Source of the DNA: Kocuria subflava
GTDB lineage: Bacteria; Actinomycetota; Actinomycetes; Actinomycetales; Micrococcaceae
DNA length: 64,000 nucleotides
Direction: 5' to 3'
NCBI RefSeq assembly: GCF_012163155.1
Contig: NZ_JAAVUN010000012.1
Location: forward strand, 36,957-100,956
Below, one piece after another: positions 15,861-25,325 of the stretch (the first letter of the stretch is position 1; every line of letters begins with the position of its first letter). A program made the position numbers and the translations under genes. The notes under the pieces were generated by a model. The model was not told the origin of the DNA. It saw nothing but the letters and a program-made list of their open reading frames with translations, and did not search any database.

Positions 15861-17555
15861 TCAGCGGGAGGTGCTGCGGCGTCGTGCCCTGAGCCCGGAG
15901 ACCAGTCGACGCGTGCGCGGAGCTGCCGTGGAAACGGCCAGGTAACCGGACAGTGCCCCCACCATGCCCGTACCACCCACCAGAATGGGCAGCCGCAGCT
16001 TGGAGAACCGCTCCGCATCTGATGCCACCACGTGGGACATCCCGTTGATGGTGGCGGCTATCACCGCTCCGGCAATCAGTTGGTGGCCGATCTTCTCCGT
16101 CTGGTTCAGCAGCGGTTGGAGTTCATCACCGCGCAGGTGAACGTCAAAGCCACCGTGTTCCAGGACGGCCAGCACCCGCCGCATGGCTTCCGGGGCTTCC
16201 GCGCCCATCTGCACGGCATCCTGAACCAGGTCCCGCACACGCCCCACCAGTGCCTCCGGGGAGAGGCGTTTGAGCACCAAACGCTGCGCGTAGGGCTGCA
16301 TCACGGAGACCAGGTCAAAATCCGGATCCAGGCCGGTGCCAATGGCCTGTGCCGTCAGCACCATGCGCAGGAACAGCGCCGACTGGCGCGGCAGACGCAG
16401 CCGGTGGCGGCGCAATGTGGACACCAGATCACCCATCAGGGACCCGATCCGGACCTCAGACAGCGGCCGGTTGGCGTAACGCCGCCCCATGGCCTCAATG
16501 TCCCGCTCCAGCTTGGCACGGTCCAGGTCCTGACCGGAGGTGTCCGTCAGGGCCAACATGCCACTGGTGGCACGGCGGACGTTACCCTGGACCACCCCCA
16601 TCATCAAGGTCACCAAGGAATCGCGGAACTCCTCAGACAGGGTCCCCACCATGCCAAAGTCGATCATGGCGATCGAGCCATCTGGTTGGACAAACAAGTT
16701 GCCCGGGTGCGGATCCGCGTGGAAGAACCCGTCCTCAAAGATCATCTTGCACAGGGCATCCGTGGCGGTGACGGCAAGTTCGTGACGGTCCAGGCCTGCG
16801 GCATCCAAGGCCTGGTTGTCACTGATCTTCATTCCACTCATGCGTGAAATCGTCAGGATCCGGGTGGTGGTGGCCTCCCAGAACACCTCCGGAATGATGA
16901 TCGCGGGGTGAGCCGCAAAGTTCTCCCGCATGCGCTCCGTGTTGCGGGCCTCTGTCAGGTAGTCCATCTCATCCCGCATGGAGGAGGCGAACTCGTCCAC
17001 CAGGCCAATCAGGTCCTGGTACTGCACACCCGGCCAGTACCGGGTCAGAAGCACCGCCAACTCCCGCAGGATCTCCAGGTCCCGGTTGACCTCATCCACA
17101 ATGTCCGGTCGGCGGATCTTGACCACCACGTCCTGACCCCGCAGACGTGCCGCGTGGGCCTGGCCGATGGACCCTGTGGCCAGCGGAACGGGGTCAATGT
17201 GCTGGAGGATCTCCTCCGCACCCGTTTCCGGTTGCTCGCTCAGCATCTCCCGCACCACCTGCGGTGGAATGGGAGGGGATGAGTCCTGAAGGCGCGCCAA
17301 TTCTTGTGCGTAGGCCTGGGGCAGAAGATCCGGGCGGGTGGAGGCCAGCTGGCCCAACTTCACAAATGTTGGACCCAACTCCTCCAAGGCCAGGCGTAGG
17401 TGCTCCGGTTGTGGCTGCACCTTGTCCGGATCAATCAGCCGGACTTTGCCAAGGTAGGAGCGCCACTCAGATTTGAGCCCGCCCAGGGCGAAACCAAAGC
17501 CGTGCTTGGAGAGCACTTCAAGGATCTGAAGGAGTCTTTCGCGCCGGGAGATCAT
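15861..17555 (-). CDS. ABC1/UbiB-family atypical protein kinase
   Basis: 564 residues. Family motifs in order: the K-x-G-Q motif in TFVKLGQLASTRPDLLP, a GSIGQAHAARL nucleotide loop, VVVKIRRPDIV with the ATP-site lysine, E and N/D residues around RDEMDYLTEARNTE, the catalytic HADPHPGNLFV and the metal-binding MIDFGMVG. The C-terminus has two hydrophobic segments (about 495-515 and 525-545) that may anchor it in the membrane. UbiB/ADCK proteins support quinone or lipid metabolism through ATPase activity; the substrate here is unknown. Its start overlaps the stop of the HIRAN-like gene by 4 nt, so the pair is one operon. Confidence 0.9.
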   Translation of the reverse strand: MISRRERLLQILEVLSKHGFGFALGGLKSEWRSYLGKVRLIDPDKVQPQPEHLRLALEELGPTFVKLGQLASTRPDLLPQAYAQELARLQDSSPPIPPQVVREMLSEQPETGAEEILQHIDPVPLATGSIGQAHAARLRGQDVVVKIRRPDIVDEVNRDLEILRELAVLLTRYWPGVQYQDLIGLVDEFASSMRDEMDYLTEARNTERMRENFAAHPAIIIPEVFWEATTTRILTISRMSGMKISDNQALDAAGLDRHELAVTATDALCKMIFEDGFFHADPHPGNLFVQPDGSIAMIDFGMVGTLSEEFRDSLVTLMMGVVQGNVRRATSGMLALTDTSGQDLDRAKLERDIEAMGRRYANRPLSEVRIGSLMGDLVSTLRRHRLRLPRQSALFLRMVLTAQAIGTGLDPDFDLVSVMQPYAQRLVLKRLSPEALVGRVRDLVQDAVQMGAEAPEAMRRVLAVLEHGGFDVHLRGDELQPLLNQTEKIGHQLIAGAVIAATINGMSHVVASDAERFSKLRLPILVGGTGMVGALSGYLAVSTAAPRTRRLVSGLRARRRSTSR

Positions 17556-18823
17556 CCGTTGGGGGTCATCGTCTCTGCCGAGGGTTGGTCATCTGTACCG
17601 CGTGCCGACTGTGCGGAACCGCTGGAACGCAGCGGACCGAACAGGGACCGCAAGTACAGTGCCATGCCTCCGGTGGCAGCGGCAACAATCACAGCAAGCG
17701 CACTGACCAACGGCTCGCGGCCCAGCATCAACAGAGCCACCAGCAGGAGCACAACGGTCACACCGGCAAGGACCATGGCCGTCACGCGGCTGCTCTGGGT
17801 CCAGGTGGCCGCCGCGTGGTTGCCGGCTGCGGCGTCGCTGCCCGCGGCTGTGGAGGCTGCGGTGGACGTTGAGGTGGAGCCAGAACCACGGAAGGAACGG
17901 AAACGGCCCGTCCCGTTGGAAGCAGGTGCGGCACCGGCGGCAGACATTCCCCTGCGCCATTTCTTGGCGTTCTTGCCGCGTTCAGCCTCCGTGGGCACGT
18001 AGGCGTTGGGGACCTCATAGGAGTCGGACTCAGGTACCAATTCCTCACCCAAGCGGGGGAGTTCCTGGTACCAGTCGGCCTCGATCGCTTCCGGCCGAGC
18101 GGCCTGGACCGTCAGGGAGACCTCAAAGGCTGAGCCCCGGATGGTGCCCCACACAGCCGTGAGCAGATCATGTTCAAAGGCATGGCGGATGACCGGAATG
18201 AACTGTTCGGACAGCTGCGTGGAGAGCCGGCCCACCACCTGGCGCTCATGTAGGACCTCCACAATGTCCACGTGCTCCCCGTGGGCCGTGCGTACCTGGT
18301 TGACCTCCAGGGTCAGGAACAGGCGGGCTTCCCCGGACTTGGGCAGGATCGAGTGCAGGTAGGCGGCGTGGTCTTGTTCATCCAGTACTTTGATGGACGG
18401 CCCCTGCGGCAACACCGTGGAACGCTGCGGGGGAGAGTTCACGGGAAACAGCAGATCCGGCGGGGAGAGCTGGATCCGGGCGGTGGCATCCACCTCATCC
18501 GTGCCGTCAGCATCCACCAAAGAGGCCTTGATGATCACCGGCGCGGTGGGGCTCAGACCGGAGGCCACCACGCGGGTCACCGCCGGCCAGTAGCGGGCGG
18601 CGTCGTCCTTGGCCAGGTGACCCACCTGATGCCGGCCCACCCGCACGGCAATGGTCTGGGAGTCAAAGGGGTTGTCCGGTTCAGGCACGAGTTCAGCGGT
18701 ACCGGCGTAGGTTTCCACGGTGTTGTGGGACAGGGCACCGAACACGCGCAAGATCTCAGCGTCATAGAAGTTCTCCGTGACAATTTCCAGAGAACCGCGG
18801 TCGTTGAGTGCGTAGGTGGTCAT
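17552..18823 (-). CDS. HIRAN-domain-like membrane protein
   Basis: 423 residues. Residues ~20-95 (RVFGALSHNT...LVPEPDNPFDSQTIAVRVG...QVGHLAKDDAARYWPAV) have the core of a HIRAN domain, a DNA-end-binding fold known from HLTF/Rad5-type helicases and also found alone in bacteria. A second beta-rich domain covers ~110-230. A charged linker with a KKWRRG patch and a Ser/Thr/Ala-rich run (~300-330) leads to two transmembrane helices (about 348-368 and 374-394). It therefore looks like a soluble cytoplasmic head tethered to the membrane. It is first in an operon with the ABC1 kinase. The HIRAN call rests on the PEPDNPFD and VGHL landmarks and is moderately sure; function unknown. Confidence 0.62.
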   Translation of the reverse strand: MTTYALNDRGSLEIVTENFYDAEILRVFGALSHNTVETYAGTAELVPEPDNPFDSQTIAVRVGRHQVGHLAKDDAARYWPAVTRVVASGLSPTAPVIIKASLVDADGTDEVDATARIQLSPPDLLFPVNSPPQRSTVLPQGPSIKVLDEQDHAAYLHSILPKSGEARLFLTLEVNQVRTAHGEHVDIVEVLHERQVVGRLSTQLSEQFIPVIRHAFEHDLLTAVWGTIRGSAFEVSLTVQAARPEAIEADWYQELPRLGEELVPESDSYEVPNAYVPTEAERGKNAKKWRRGMSAAGAAPASNGTGRFRSFRGSGSTSTSTAASTAAGSDAAAGNHAAATWTQSSRVTAMVLAGVTVVLLLVALLMLGREPLVSALAVIVAAATGGMALYLRSLFGPLRSSGSAQSARGTDDQPSAETMTPNG

Positions 18824-19002
18824 GGTCTCCCTTTTGCCGGAGGGCCCTGGTGCCAGGGGGTGGGGAAGCGTGGCTTGCCGGTCAACCTAGTCACGCGAGC
18901 ATCCGGGTCACCGGACGCGCAACAGTCTTTCACGAATCCATGCGTCTGGGGCGGATTGTTGCATGAGCCAAACATGACTACAGATGGTGATTCCGGCGGG
19001 GT

Positions 19003-21633
19003 TCACGGGGTTGAACGGGCTTGAATCCGCAGCCGGATCAACCGTTCATCGCGTTGTTCCGTCAGCACCCGGCGCAAGGCCGCCGGCGCCTGCGGGTGGG
19101 TGTCCAGCCACTGCTGAGTTTGGCTCAACAACGAATCTGATTCCGCAGAATCACCCGGCTCCAGGTCACAGGTGCTGGGATAGAGCCCGGCCACCACACG
19201 CGTGGCCATGCCCAGGGAGCGGGTCTCCCACTGCTGCATCAGCATGGCAAAGTAGGCGTCCCGGTACGGGGTGATCAGGTGGTCATCCGCCAACTGGAAA
19301 CCTGCGGCTGTGGCGCTGAGCAAGTCATTGGACAGGTCCCCACCCAGCATCTGCTCCCAGGCAGCGTCCTTGGCCCATCGGGTGGGCCGGGCCGCTTGGG
19401 TCCTGGCATGCCCGATCTGACTCACCCGGGAACCATCACGTTCCAGCTCCTCCCGGACCCAGGAGTCCACGGCATGGTTGGAGGCCACCAGACCAGTCAT
19501 CCACCGCCACCGCAAGGACGGCCCCAGAATCAACCCCTCCAGGGTTTGCCTGCCGGTGAGCAGATCCCGCAGCCACGCGGCAGGTCCCGGGTCCCTGTCC
19601 ACCAGGCGCCCCAGGATCCGCGCCAGTGCCGTCTGCCGGTCCGAACCCGGCTGTGCTGCTTTCAGGTGATGGACCACCGCGTTGGTGAGCACCCGCCGTT
19701 GATCTTCACGACGCCGCACGGGAACGTAGTCCTCCACCGTCTCCACGGCGCGTTCCAGGATGGTTTCAAACACCACGGACTCGGTTTCTGCAAACACGTG
19801 ACGGGTGACAGCCCCCAGGAAATCCGCGGGGTCCAGCTGGGCACGGCGCAGCATGGACCACAGGTGGGACCAGGCCACGGATCGCGCCATGGGATTCGGC
19901 AACGCACCCAGATCCTCCATCAGCCGCTGGGTGGTGGCGGTGTCCAGATTCACGTGGGAGAAGTCGAGGTCGTCGTCGTTGACCAGGACCAGGGGAGTCC
20001 CTGAGCCGGCTGCGGGCGGGAAGGGGACCACCACTGCGGTGCCTGGTGTGAGATCTGCCGGGAGGTCCACGGGAATTTGATGCGTACGTTCCAGGCCGTA
20101 CGCATCCGAACCGGGCTGGTACAGACCAACGGCCAGGTGGTGAGCTCTCTGTGAAGTAGGGTCCGGCACGGTGCCCTGCGGGGTCAAGTGAAGCTCCGAC
20201 CTGTGGACCTCAGCATCCATGACCGTGGTGCCCAGCGTGCCCAACCAGTCCCGGGCCCAAGCGGCCGTGTCCCTGGAGGATGCCTCCTCCAAAGCCGCCA
20301 AGAAATCCTGCAGGTCCGCCGAGCCCCACGCACGGCGGCGGAAGTAGACGCGGCACGCAGCCATGAATTCCTCCACACCAACGTAGGCCACCAACTGCTT
20401 CAGTGTGGCAGCCCCCTTGGCGTAGGTGATGCCGTCAAAATTCTGGCGGGCGGCCGCCACATCCGGGACGTCGGCCACAATCGGGTGCGTGGTGCTCAAA
20501 CTGTCCTGTCGGTAGGCCCACCCCTTGCGCCGCACGGCAAACCCGGCCCAGGCATTCCTGAACTCCGTGGCCTCCGCGCTGGCGTAGGCGCCCATGAACT
20601 CCGCAAAGGACTCCTTGAGCCACAGGTCCTCCCACCAGCGGATGGTCACAAGATCGCCAAAGTACATGTGCGCCATTTCGTGCAGCACCGTGTTGGCCCG
20701 CCCCGCCCGTTGCTGGTGGGTGGGTCCGTCCGGGAACAGGTAGTCCTCCGTGAGGGTGACCATCCCGGGGTTCTCCATGGCACCCAGGTTGTACTCGGGC
20801 ACAAAGGCCTGCTCATAGGAGTCGAACGGGAAGGGCAGGTCAAAGAGTTCGGTGAAGAAATCCAACCCCGTGCGGGTCAGGTCAAACAGTTCTTCTGCCG
20901 GGAGGTACTGCGCCATGGAGGCACGGCACCACAGGGTCAGGGGAAGCTGCTGGGGTCGGTGTGCGTACTTGCTGCTCCAGGTGCTGTCCACTCGGTGATA
21001 CGGGCCAGCCAACACAGTGGTCAGATAGCTGGGGATGGAGGCGGTGGGGGCGAACTCGTGCCGGATCCCTGCCTGGGTTTCTCCGGTCACCGGCTGGCGC
21101 ACCGGCTGGCCAACGGGCAGGGCGTTGGAGGACACGGACCACCCTTCCGGTGCCAGGACCGTCGACGTCCAGGCCGTGCGCAGATCCGGTTGGTCAAAAC
21201 AGGGAACCACTCGCCGGGCGTCCGTGGGCTCGTACTGGGTGTAGAGGTAGGTCTGCCCATCCTCCGGATCCACGTAACGGTGCAAGCCTTCACCTGATCG
21301 GGAGTAGTACCCGGCACCTTCCACCACCACCCGGTTGGTGGCTTGCAGCCCGTGCAGTTCAATCCGGCCGTCACTGACAACCTCGCTCAACTCAGTGCGG
21401 CCCAAGGCCACCCCGTTGATCTCCACGGCGTGGACGTCCCCGATGAAGTCAAGGAACGTGCTGGTGGTGGGGGCGTCGTCGTTTAAGCTGAAGTCCCAGG
21501 TGACGTGGACGCCAAAGGTGCGCTGGTGCTGGTCACAGGCGCCTGTCAGGTCCAGTTCCACGTCCGCGGCGTTCAGCGTCAGGGCAGCAGTTCGGGCAGC
21601 AGCATCCACACGGGTCAGATCATGGTGAGACAC
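19003..21633 (-). CDS. pepN: Aminopeptidase N (M1 family metallopeptidase)
   Basis: 876 residues, typical of actinobacterial PepN. It removes N-terminal residues from peptides. The exopeptidase motif GAMENPG and the zinc site HEMAHMYFGD-x-VT-x18-E (HEMAH with WLKESFAEF providing the third ligand) are intact. A typical N-terminal beta domain (DLTRVDAAARTAAL onwards) and a long helical C-terminal domain complete it. No signal peptide, so a cytoplasmic enzyme. It is divergent from the ATP-grasp operon across a 185-bp intergenic region; the upstream HIRAN gene ends the other way, with ~180 bp between. Confidence 0.95.
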   Translation of the reverse strand: MSHHDLTRVDAAARTAALTLNAADVELDLTGACDQHQRTFGVHVTWDFSLNDDAPTTSTFLDFIGDVHAVEINGVALGRTELSEVVSDGRIELHGLQATNRVVVEGAGYYSRSGEGLHRYVDPEDGQTYLYTQYEPTDARRVVPCFDQPDLRTAWTSTVLAPEGWSVSSNALPVGQPVRQPVTGETQAGIRHEFAPTASIPSYLTTVLAGPYHRVDSTWSSKYAHRPQQLPLTLWCRASMAQYLPAEELFDLTRTGLDFFTELFDLPFPFDSYEQAFVPEYNLGAMENPGMVTLTEDYLFPDGPTHQQRAGRANTVLHEMAHMYFGDLVTIRWWEDLWLKESFAEFMGAYASAEATEFRNAWAGFAVRRKGWAYRQDSLSTTHPIVADVPDVAAARQNFDGITYAKGAATLKQLVAYVGVEEFMAACRVYFRRRAWGSADLQDFLAALEEASSRDTAAWARDWLGTLGTTVMDAEVHRSELHLTPQGTVPDPTSQRAHHLAVGLYQPGSDAYGLERTHQIPVDLPADLTPGTAVVVPFPPAAGSGTPLVLVNDDDLDFSHVNLDTATTQRLMEDLGALPNPMARSVAWSHLWSMLRRAQLDPADFLGAVTRHVFAETESVVFETILERAVETVEDYVPVRRREDQRRVLTNAVVHHLKAAQPGSDRQTALARILGRLVDRDPGPAAWLRDLLTGRQTLEGLILGPSLRWRWMTGLVASNHAVDSWVREELERDGSRVSQIGHARTQAARPTRWAKDAAWEQMLGGDLSNDLLSATAAGFQLADDHLITPYRDAYFAMLMQQWETRSLGMATRVVAGLYPSTCDLEPGDSAESDSLLSQTQQWLDTHPQAPAALRRVLTEQRDERLIRLRIQARSTP

Positions 21634-21818
21634 ACCACTATCCTATGGACACGGGAGGTCAGCAGCAGATTGTCTGTGGCGCTGCGTCACCTCCCTGCAA
21701 CACGTCTGTGCCAGGATGCTCCGGGTCCAGGCCCGCACCACGTGATCTGCGCATGTGTGGATCGCACCCCGCACGGGGGTTGAGAGTTTCAAGGACTGAA
21801 GGGACGTGATCCACCACC

Positions 21819-23408
21819 ATGACGGATCTGTTCGCCACCTATGCCCAGGACATGGCGGGCTCAGGCGCCTACGACGAAATGTTCACGCAGGCCCAAGACG
21901 TCCGCCCCGCCTTCAACCGGGTTGCGGATGTCCTGAGCTCACTGGATCTGGGGGATGTGACCTCCCGGGATGAATCCATGGCCCGATCCTTCCTGGACCG
22001 CGGCGTGACCTTTGACTTTGCCGGTGAGGAGCGCCCCTTCCCCCTGGACATTGTGCCCCGGGTGCTCACCATGCAGGAATGGGAGGTCATTGAGCGCGGC
22101 GTCAAGCAGCGCGTCAAGGCTTTGGAGCTGTTCTTGGATGACGTCTACGGGGATCAGCGGGTCATCACGGACGGCATTGTGCCGCGAGCGCTGATCACCT
22201 CCTCCGCCCACTTCCACCGCCCGGTCTGGGGTTTCAAGCCTGCCGGTGGGGTGCGGATTCATGTGGCCGGCATTGACGTGGTGCGTGACGACGACGGCGT
22301 GTTCCGCGTGCTGGAGGACAACGTCCGGGTGCCGTCCGGGGTGTCCTATGTGATCGAGAACCGGCGGGCCATGATGAAGGGCCTGCCGGAAGCTTTCATG
22401 TCCACGCCGATCATGGCGGTGGACTCTTATCCCCGGCACCTGCTGCACGCTTTGAAGGCCACCGCCCCTGAACCGGGGGAGGACGCCGTGGTGGTGGTGC
22501 TGACTCCGGGCGTGTTCAACTCCGCCTATTTTGAGCACACGCTGTTGGCAGGGCTGATGGGTGTGGAGCTGGTGGAAGGCCGGGACCTGGTGGTTCGCGG
22601 TGACCGTGTCTACATGCGCACCACGGAAGGTGAGCAGCGCGTGGACGTGATCTACAAGCGGATCGACGACGACTTCACCGACCCCCTCCAGTTCCTCCCC
22701 AAATCCGTGCTGGGCTGCCCCGGACTGGTCAACGCGGCCCGGGCCGGCAACGTGACCATTGCCAATGCGGTGGGCAACGGCGTGGCTGACGACAAACTGG
22801 TCTACTCCTACGTGCCGGATCTCATCCGTTACTACCTGGATGAGGAGCCGATCCTTCCCAATGTGGACACCTACCGCCTTGAGGAGGACGAGGCGCGCGA
22901 GTACGTGCTCTCCCACCTGGAGGAGCTGGTGGTCAAGCCGGTGGACGGCTCCGGCGGCAAGGGCATTGTGATCGGCCCACGCGCCACCCCGGAGGAGTTG
23001 GAAGAACTGCGGGCCAAGGTCCTGGCGGATCCCCGCGGGTGGATCGCCCAGCCGGTTCTGCAGCTCTCCACCGTTCCCACGTTCGACGGCGAAAGCTTCA
23101 GCCCGCGTCACGTGGACCTGCGCCCCTTCTGCGTGAACTCCGGTGAGGACATGTACGTGCTGCCCGGTGGCCTGACCCGTGTGGCCATGACCAAGGGCTC
23201 CTTGATTGTGAACTCCTCCCAGGGCGGCGGGTCCAAGGACACCTGGGTGATCGGCAACCGCTCCGCCCCGGTGGAGCCACAACCCGAGCAGGCGGAGACG
23301 GTGGCCTCCATGGCCACCTTCCCCGTGACCTCCCACTGGGCTGACGACGCCGAGCTCAACGACCAACAGCAGCAACAGCAGCAGACCCGTTCAGGAAAGG
23401 AGGCATGA
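21819..23408 (+). CDS. Circularly permuted ATP-grasp type 2 family protein
   Basis: 529 residues. Members are found with an alpha-E protein and a transglutaminase-like protein, exactly the neighbours here, and are thought to form or modify a peptide-like tag; the product is not established. Visible landmarks: YDEMFTQAQDVRPAF, VPRVLTMQEWEVIERGVKQR, FRVLEDNVRVPSGVSYVIENR (ATP-grasp loop), VDVIYKRIDDDF, and VVKPVDGSGGKGIVIGP followed by the IAQPVLQLSTVP segment. The C-terminus ends in a Gln-rich run (about eight Q among ten residues). The next gene starts 3 nt after the stop. Confidence 0.92.
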   Translation: MTDLFATYAQDMAGSGAYDEMFTQAQDVRPAFNRVADVLSSLDLGDVTSRDESMARSFLDRGVTFDFAGEERPFPLDIVPRVLTMQEWEVIERGVKQRVKALELFLDDVYGDQRVITDGIVPRALITSSAHFHRPVWGFKPAGGVRIHVAGIDVVRDDDGVFRVLEDNVRVPSGVSYVIENRRAMMKGLPEAFMSTPIMAVDSYPRHLLHALKATAPEPGEDAVVVVLTPGVFNSAYFEHTLLAGLMGVELVEGRDLVVRGDRVYMRTTEGEQRVDVIYKRIDDDFTDPLQFLPKSVLGCPGLVNAARAGNVTIANAVGNGVADDKLVYSYVPDLIRYYLDEEPILPNVDTYRLEEDEAREYVLSHLEELVVKPVDGSGGKGIVIGPRATPEELEELRAKVLADPRGWIAQPVLQLSTVPTFDGESFSPRHVDLRPFCVNSGEDMYVLPGGLTRVAMTKGSLIVNSSQGGGSKDTWVIGNRSAPVEPQPEQAETVASMATFPVTSHWADDAELNDQQQQQQQTRSGKEA

Positions 23409-23411
23409 GCC

Positions 23412-24359
23412 ATGCTCAGCCGCATTGCCGAATCCCTGTTCTGGATCGGACGCTACATGGAGCGCGCCGATGGAGTCTCCCGCATCCTGGACGTCCACCT
23501 GGAGCGCATCACCCAGCTGCCTGAAGCTCAACAGTCCAGTGAGGTCCGGCGGATCATGGAGGTCATGGGCGCCCCCATCTCCAAGGACGAGCCGGATGTG
23601 GGGGACCTGATCCACGAACTGGCCTGGAACAAGGACTCCCTGACCTCCATTGCCGGTTCCGTCAACGCCGCCCGGGAAAATTCCCGGCGAGCGCGGGAGA
23701 TCGTCTCCTCCAAGATGTGGGAGGCCGTGAACTCCACGTACTACGGGCTCAACCAGCACCGGCATGACGTGGTGGGGACCTTCCGCATGTGTCAGTGGGC
23801 GGCGGAACGGATCTCCATGATCCGTGGGCAGGCGGAGATGACCATGTCCCACGACCAGTCCTGGCAGTTCCTCACCTTGGGCGTGACCCTGGAACGCGCG
23901 GACATGACCGCCCGTTTGTTGTGGACCCGCACCTCCGGGCTGCCTGCTGCAGGTCTACCCACCAGTGAGACCTCCTGGGTGGACATCCTGCATTGCGCCG
24001 GCGCCTACGAGGCCTTCCTGCGCACCCGGCACGGGACCTTCAACGATGAATCCGCGGTGCGCTTCCTGCTGCTTGACCGCTTGTTCCCGCGTTCGGTGAT
24101 CTTCTCCCTGACCCACGCCGAACGCATCCTGGAAGCACTCGACCCAGGCTCCCGACGCATGGGCTTCACCAACGACGCCCGCAGGATTGTGGGCCGTTCC
24201 CGTGCCGAACTGGAATACCTGGACACCGCCAGCGTGGTCCGGGAACTGCCCCAGCACCTCAACGCCGTTCAGGCCGCGGTGGCCCAGGCCGCCGAATCCG
24301 TGACGGAGAAGTACTTCACCCACGAACAGGAATCTTCCTGGTTTGGAGGCGTCCTGTGA
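23412..24359 (+). CDS. Alpha-E domain-containing protein
   Basis: 315 residues, almost entirely helical. The N-terminal MLSRIAESLFWIGRYMERAD is the family signature; DILHCAGAYEAFLR and a run of E/R-rich helices follow. These proteins have no known enzymatic motif and are presumed to act with the adjacent circularly permuted ATP-grasp enzyme. AAAGGAGG before the start and the 3-nt gap to the previous gene, plus a 4-nt GTGA overlap with the next, make a tight three-gene operon. Confidence 0.92.
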   Translation: MLSRIAESLFWIGRYMERADGVSRILDVHLERITQLPEAQQSSEVRRIMEVMGAPISKDEPDVGDLIHELAWNKDSLTSIAGSVNAARENSRRAREIVSSKMWEAVNSTYYGLNQHRHDVVGTFRMCQWAAERISMIRGQAEMTMSHDQSWQFLTLGVTLERADMTARLLWTRTSGLPAAGLPTSETSWVDILHCAGAYEAFLRTRHGTFNDESAVRFLLLDRLFPRSVIFSLTHAERILEALDPGSRRMGFTNDARRIVGRSRAELEYLDTASVVRELPQHLNAVQAAVAQAAESVTEKYFTHEQESSWFGGVL

Positions 24360-25210
24360 CCCGTCTGACCATCAACCACGTGACCCGCTACGTCTACGAC
24401 ACCAAGGTCAAGCGCTCCCACAACGAGGCCCGCATGACCCCGGTCTCCGATGACCAACAGCTGGTGCTCACCGCAGAACTGGCGGTCAAGCCCGGTACCG
24501 CGCACATCCACAACTACGTGGACTACTTTGGCACCCGCGTGGCCGACTTTGACGTCCCCGCACGGCACTCCGTCCTGGAAGTGCGTTCCTCTGCGGAGGT
24601 GGAGGTCCACCGGCGCTCCGTTGACCCGGATGCAGTCGGACTGAGCTGGGAACACCTGGGTTCCCCCCAACACCAGGACAGCTACGCCGAATACCTGGTG
24701 CCCACCCGGCTCACCACCCCCGGCGAGGCCCTGCGCGCAGTGGCCGCTGAGGTCCGTGAGGGCGCCGACTCACCGGCAGCAGCCGTCAAGGAGGTCTTCC
24801 GCCGCATCCGCGAGCAGGTCACCTACGAATCCGGAGTCACCGGGGTCCACACCGACGCCGACGCCGTCTGGGCCGATGGACGCGGTGTGTGTCAGGACCT
24901 GGCACACGTGTCCGTGGCCGTGCTGCGTCACTTGGGCATTCCCGCCCGCTACGTCTCCGGCTACCTGCACCCGGATGACTCCGCCGGCATTGGTGTGACC
25001 GTGGCGGGGGAGTCCCACGCCTGGGTGGAATGGTGGGACCGCGAATGGATTGCCTATGACCCCACCAACCACAAGTACCTGGATGATCTCCACGTCAAGG
25101 TGGGTCACGGTCGCGACTACAAGGACGTTCCGCCGCTCAAGGGCGTGGTCACCGGCGGTGGTGGCACCCAGGCGCTGGAGGTCACCGTGGAGGTGACCCG
25201 CACCGCGTGA
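24356..25210 (+). CDS. Transglutaminase-like (papain-fold) family protein
   Basis: 284 residues, GTG start overlapping the alpha-E stop. The N-terminal beta domain (TINHVTRYVYD) precedes a transglutaminase core with Cys in GRGVCQDLAHV, His in ESHAWVEWW and Asp in YDPTNH, the complete Cys-His-Asp triad. GIPARYVSGYLHP is also characteristic. These cytoplasmic proteins probably act as peptidases or transamidases on the product of the ATP-grasp partner; the true substrate is unknown. A strong hairpin 50 bp downstream closes the operon. Confidence 0.92.
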   Translation: MTRLTINHVTRYVYDTKVKRSHNEARMTPVSDDQQLVLTAELAVKPGTAHIHNYVDYFGTRVADFDVPARHSVLEVRSSAEVEVHRRSVDPDAVGLSWEHLGSPQHQDSYAEYLVPTRLTTPGEALRAVAAEVREGADSPAAAVKEVFRRIREQVTYESGVTGVHTDADAVWADGRGVCQDLAHVSVAVLRHLGIPARYVSGYLHPDDSAGIGVTVAGESHAWVEWWDREWIAYDPTNHKYLDDLHVKVGHGRDYKDVPPLKGVVTGGGGTQALEVTVEVTRTA

Positions 25211-25260
25211 GGTGAGCGGGCGGCGTCGTCTTCGCCTCCATCCGCCCACCCCCAAACATG

Positions 25261-25319
25261 CCGAGACCTCCGTTATGTCCCTAAATCCACGCTGGTCAAG
25301 GACATGACGGAGGTCTCGG
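25261..25319. terminator. Bidirectional hairpin between convergent genes
   Basis: The arms 25261-25280 and 25300-25319 pair over 20 bp with a single G-U wobble, around a 19-nt loop. It sits between the transglutaminase stop and the glgC stop, which face each other, so it can end both transcripts. No T-tract follows. Confidence 0.75.
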
Positions 25320-25325
25320 TGCGTG

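Noticed and set aside
23355..23400. CAG/CAA repeat (Gln run) at the end of the ATP-grasp gene as a possible phase-variable microsatellite
   Set aside because: Codons are mixed (CAG and CAA), the run is short and lies at the extreme C-terminus, so slippage would have little effect.
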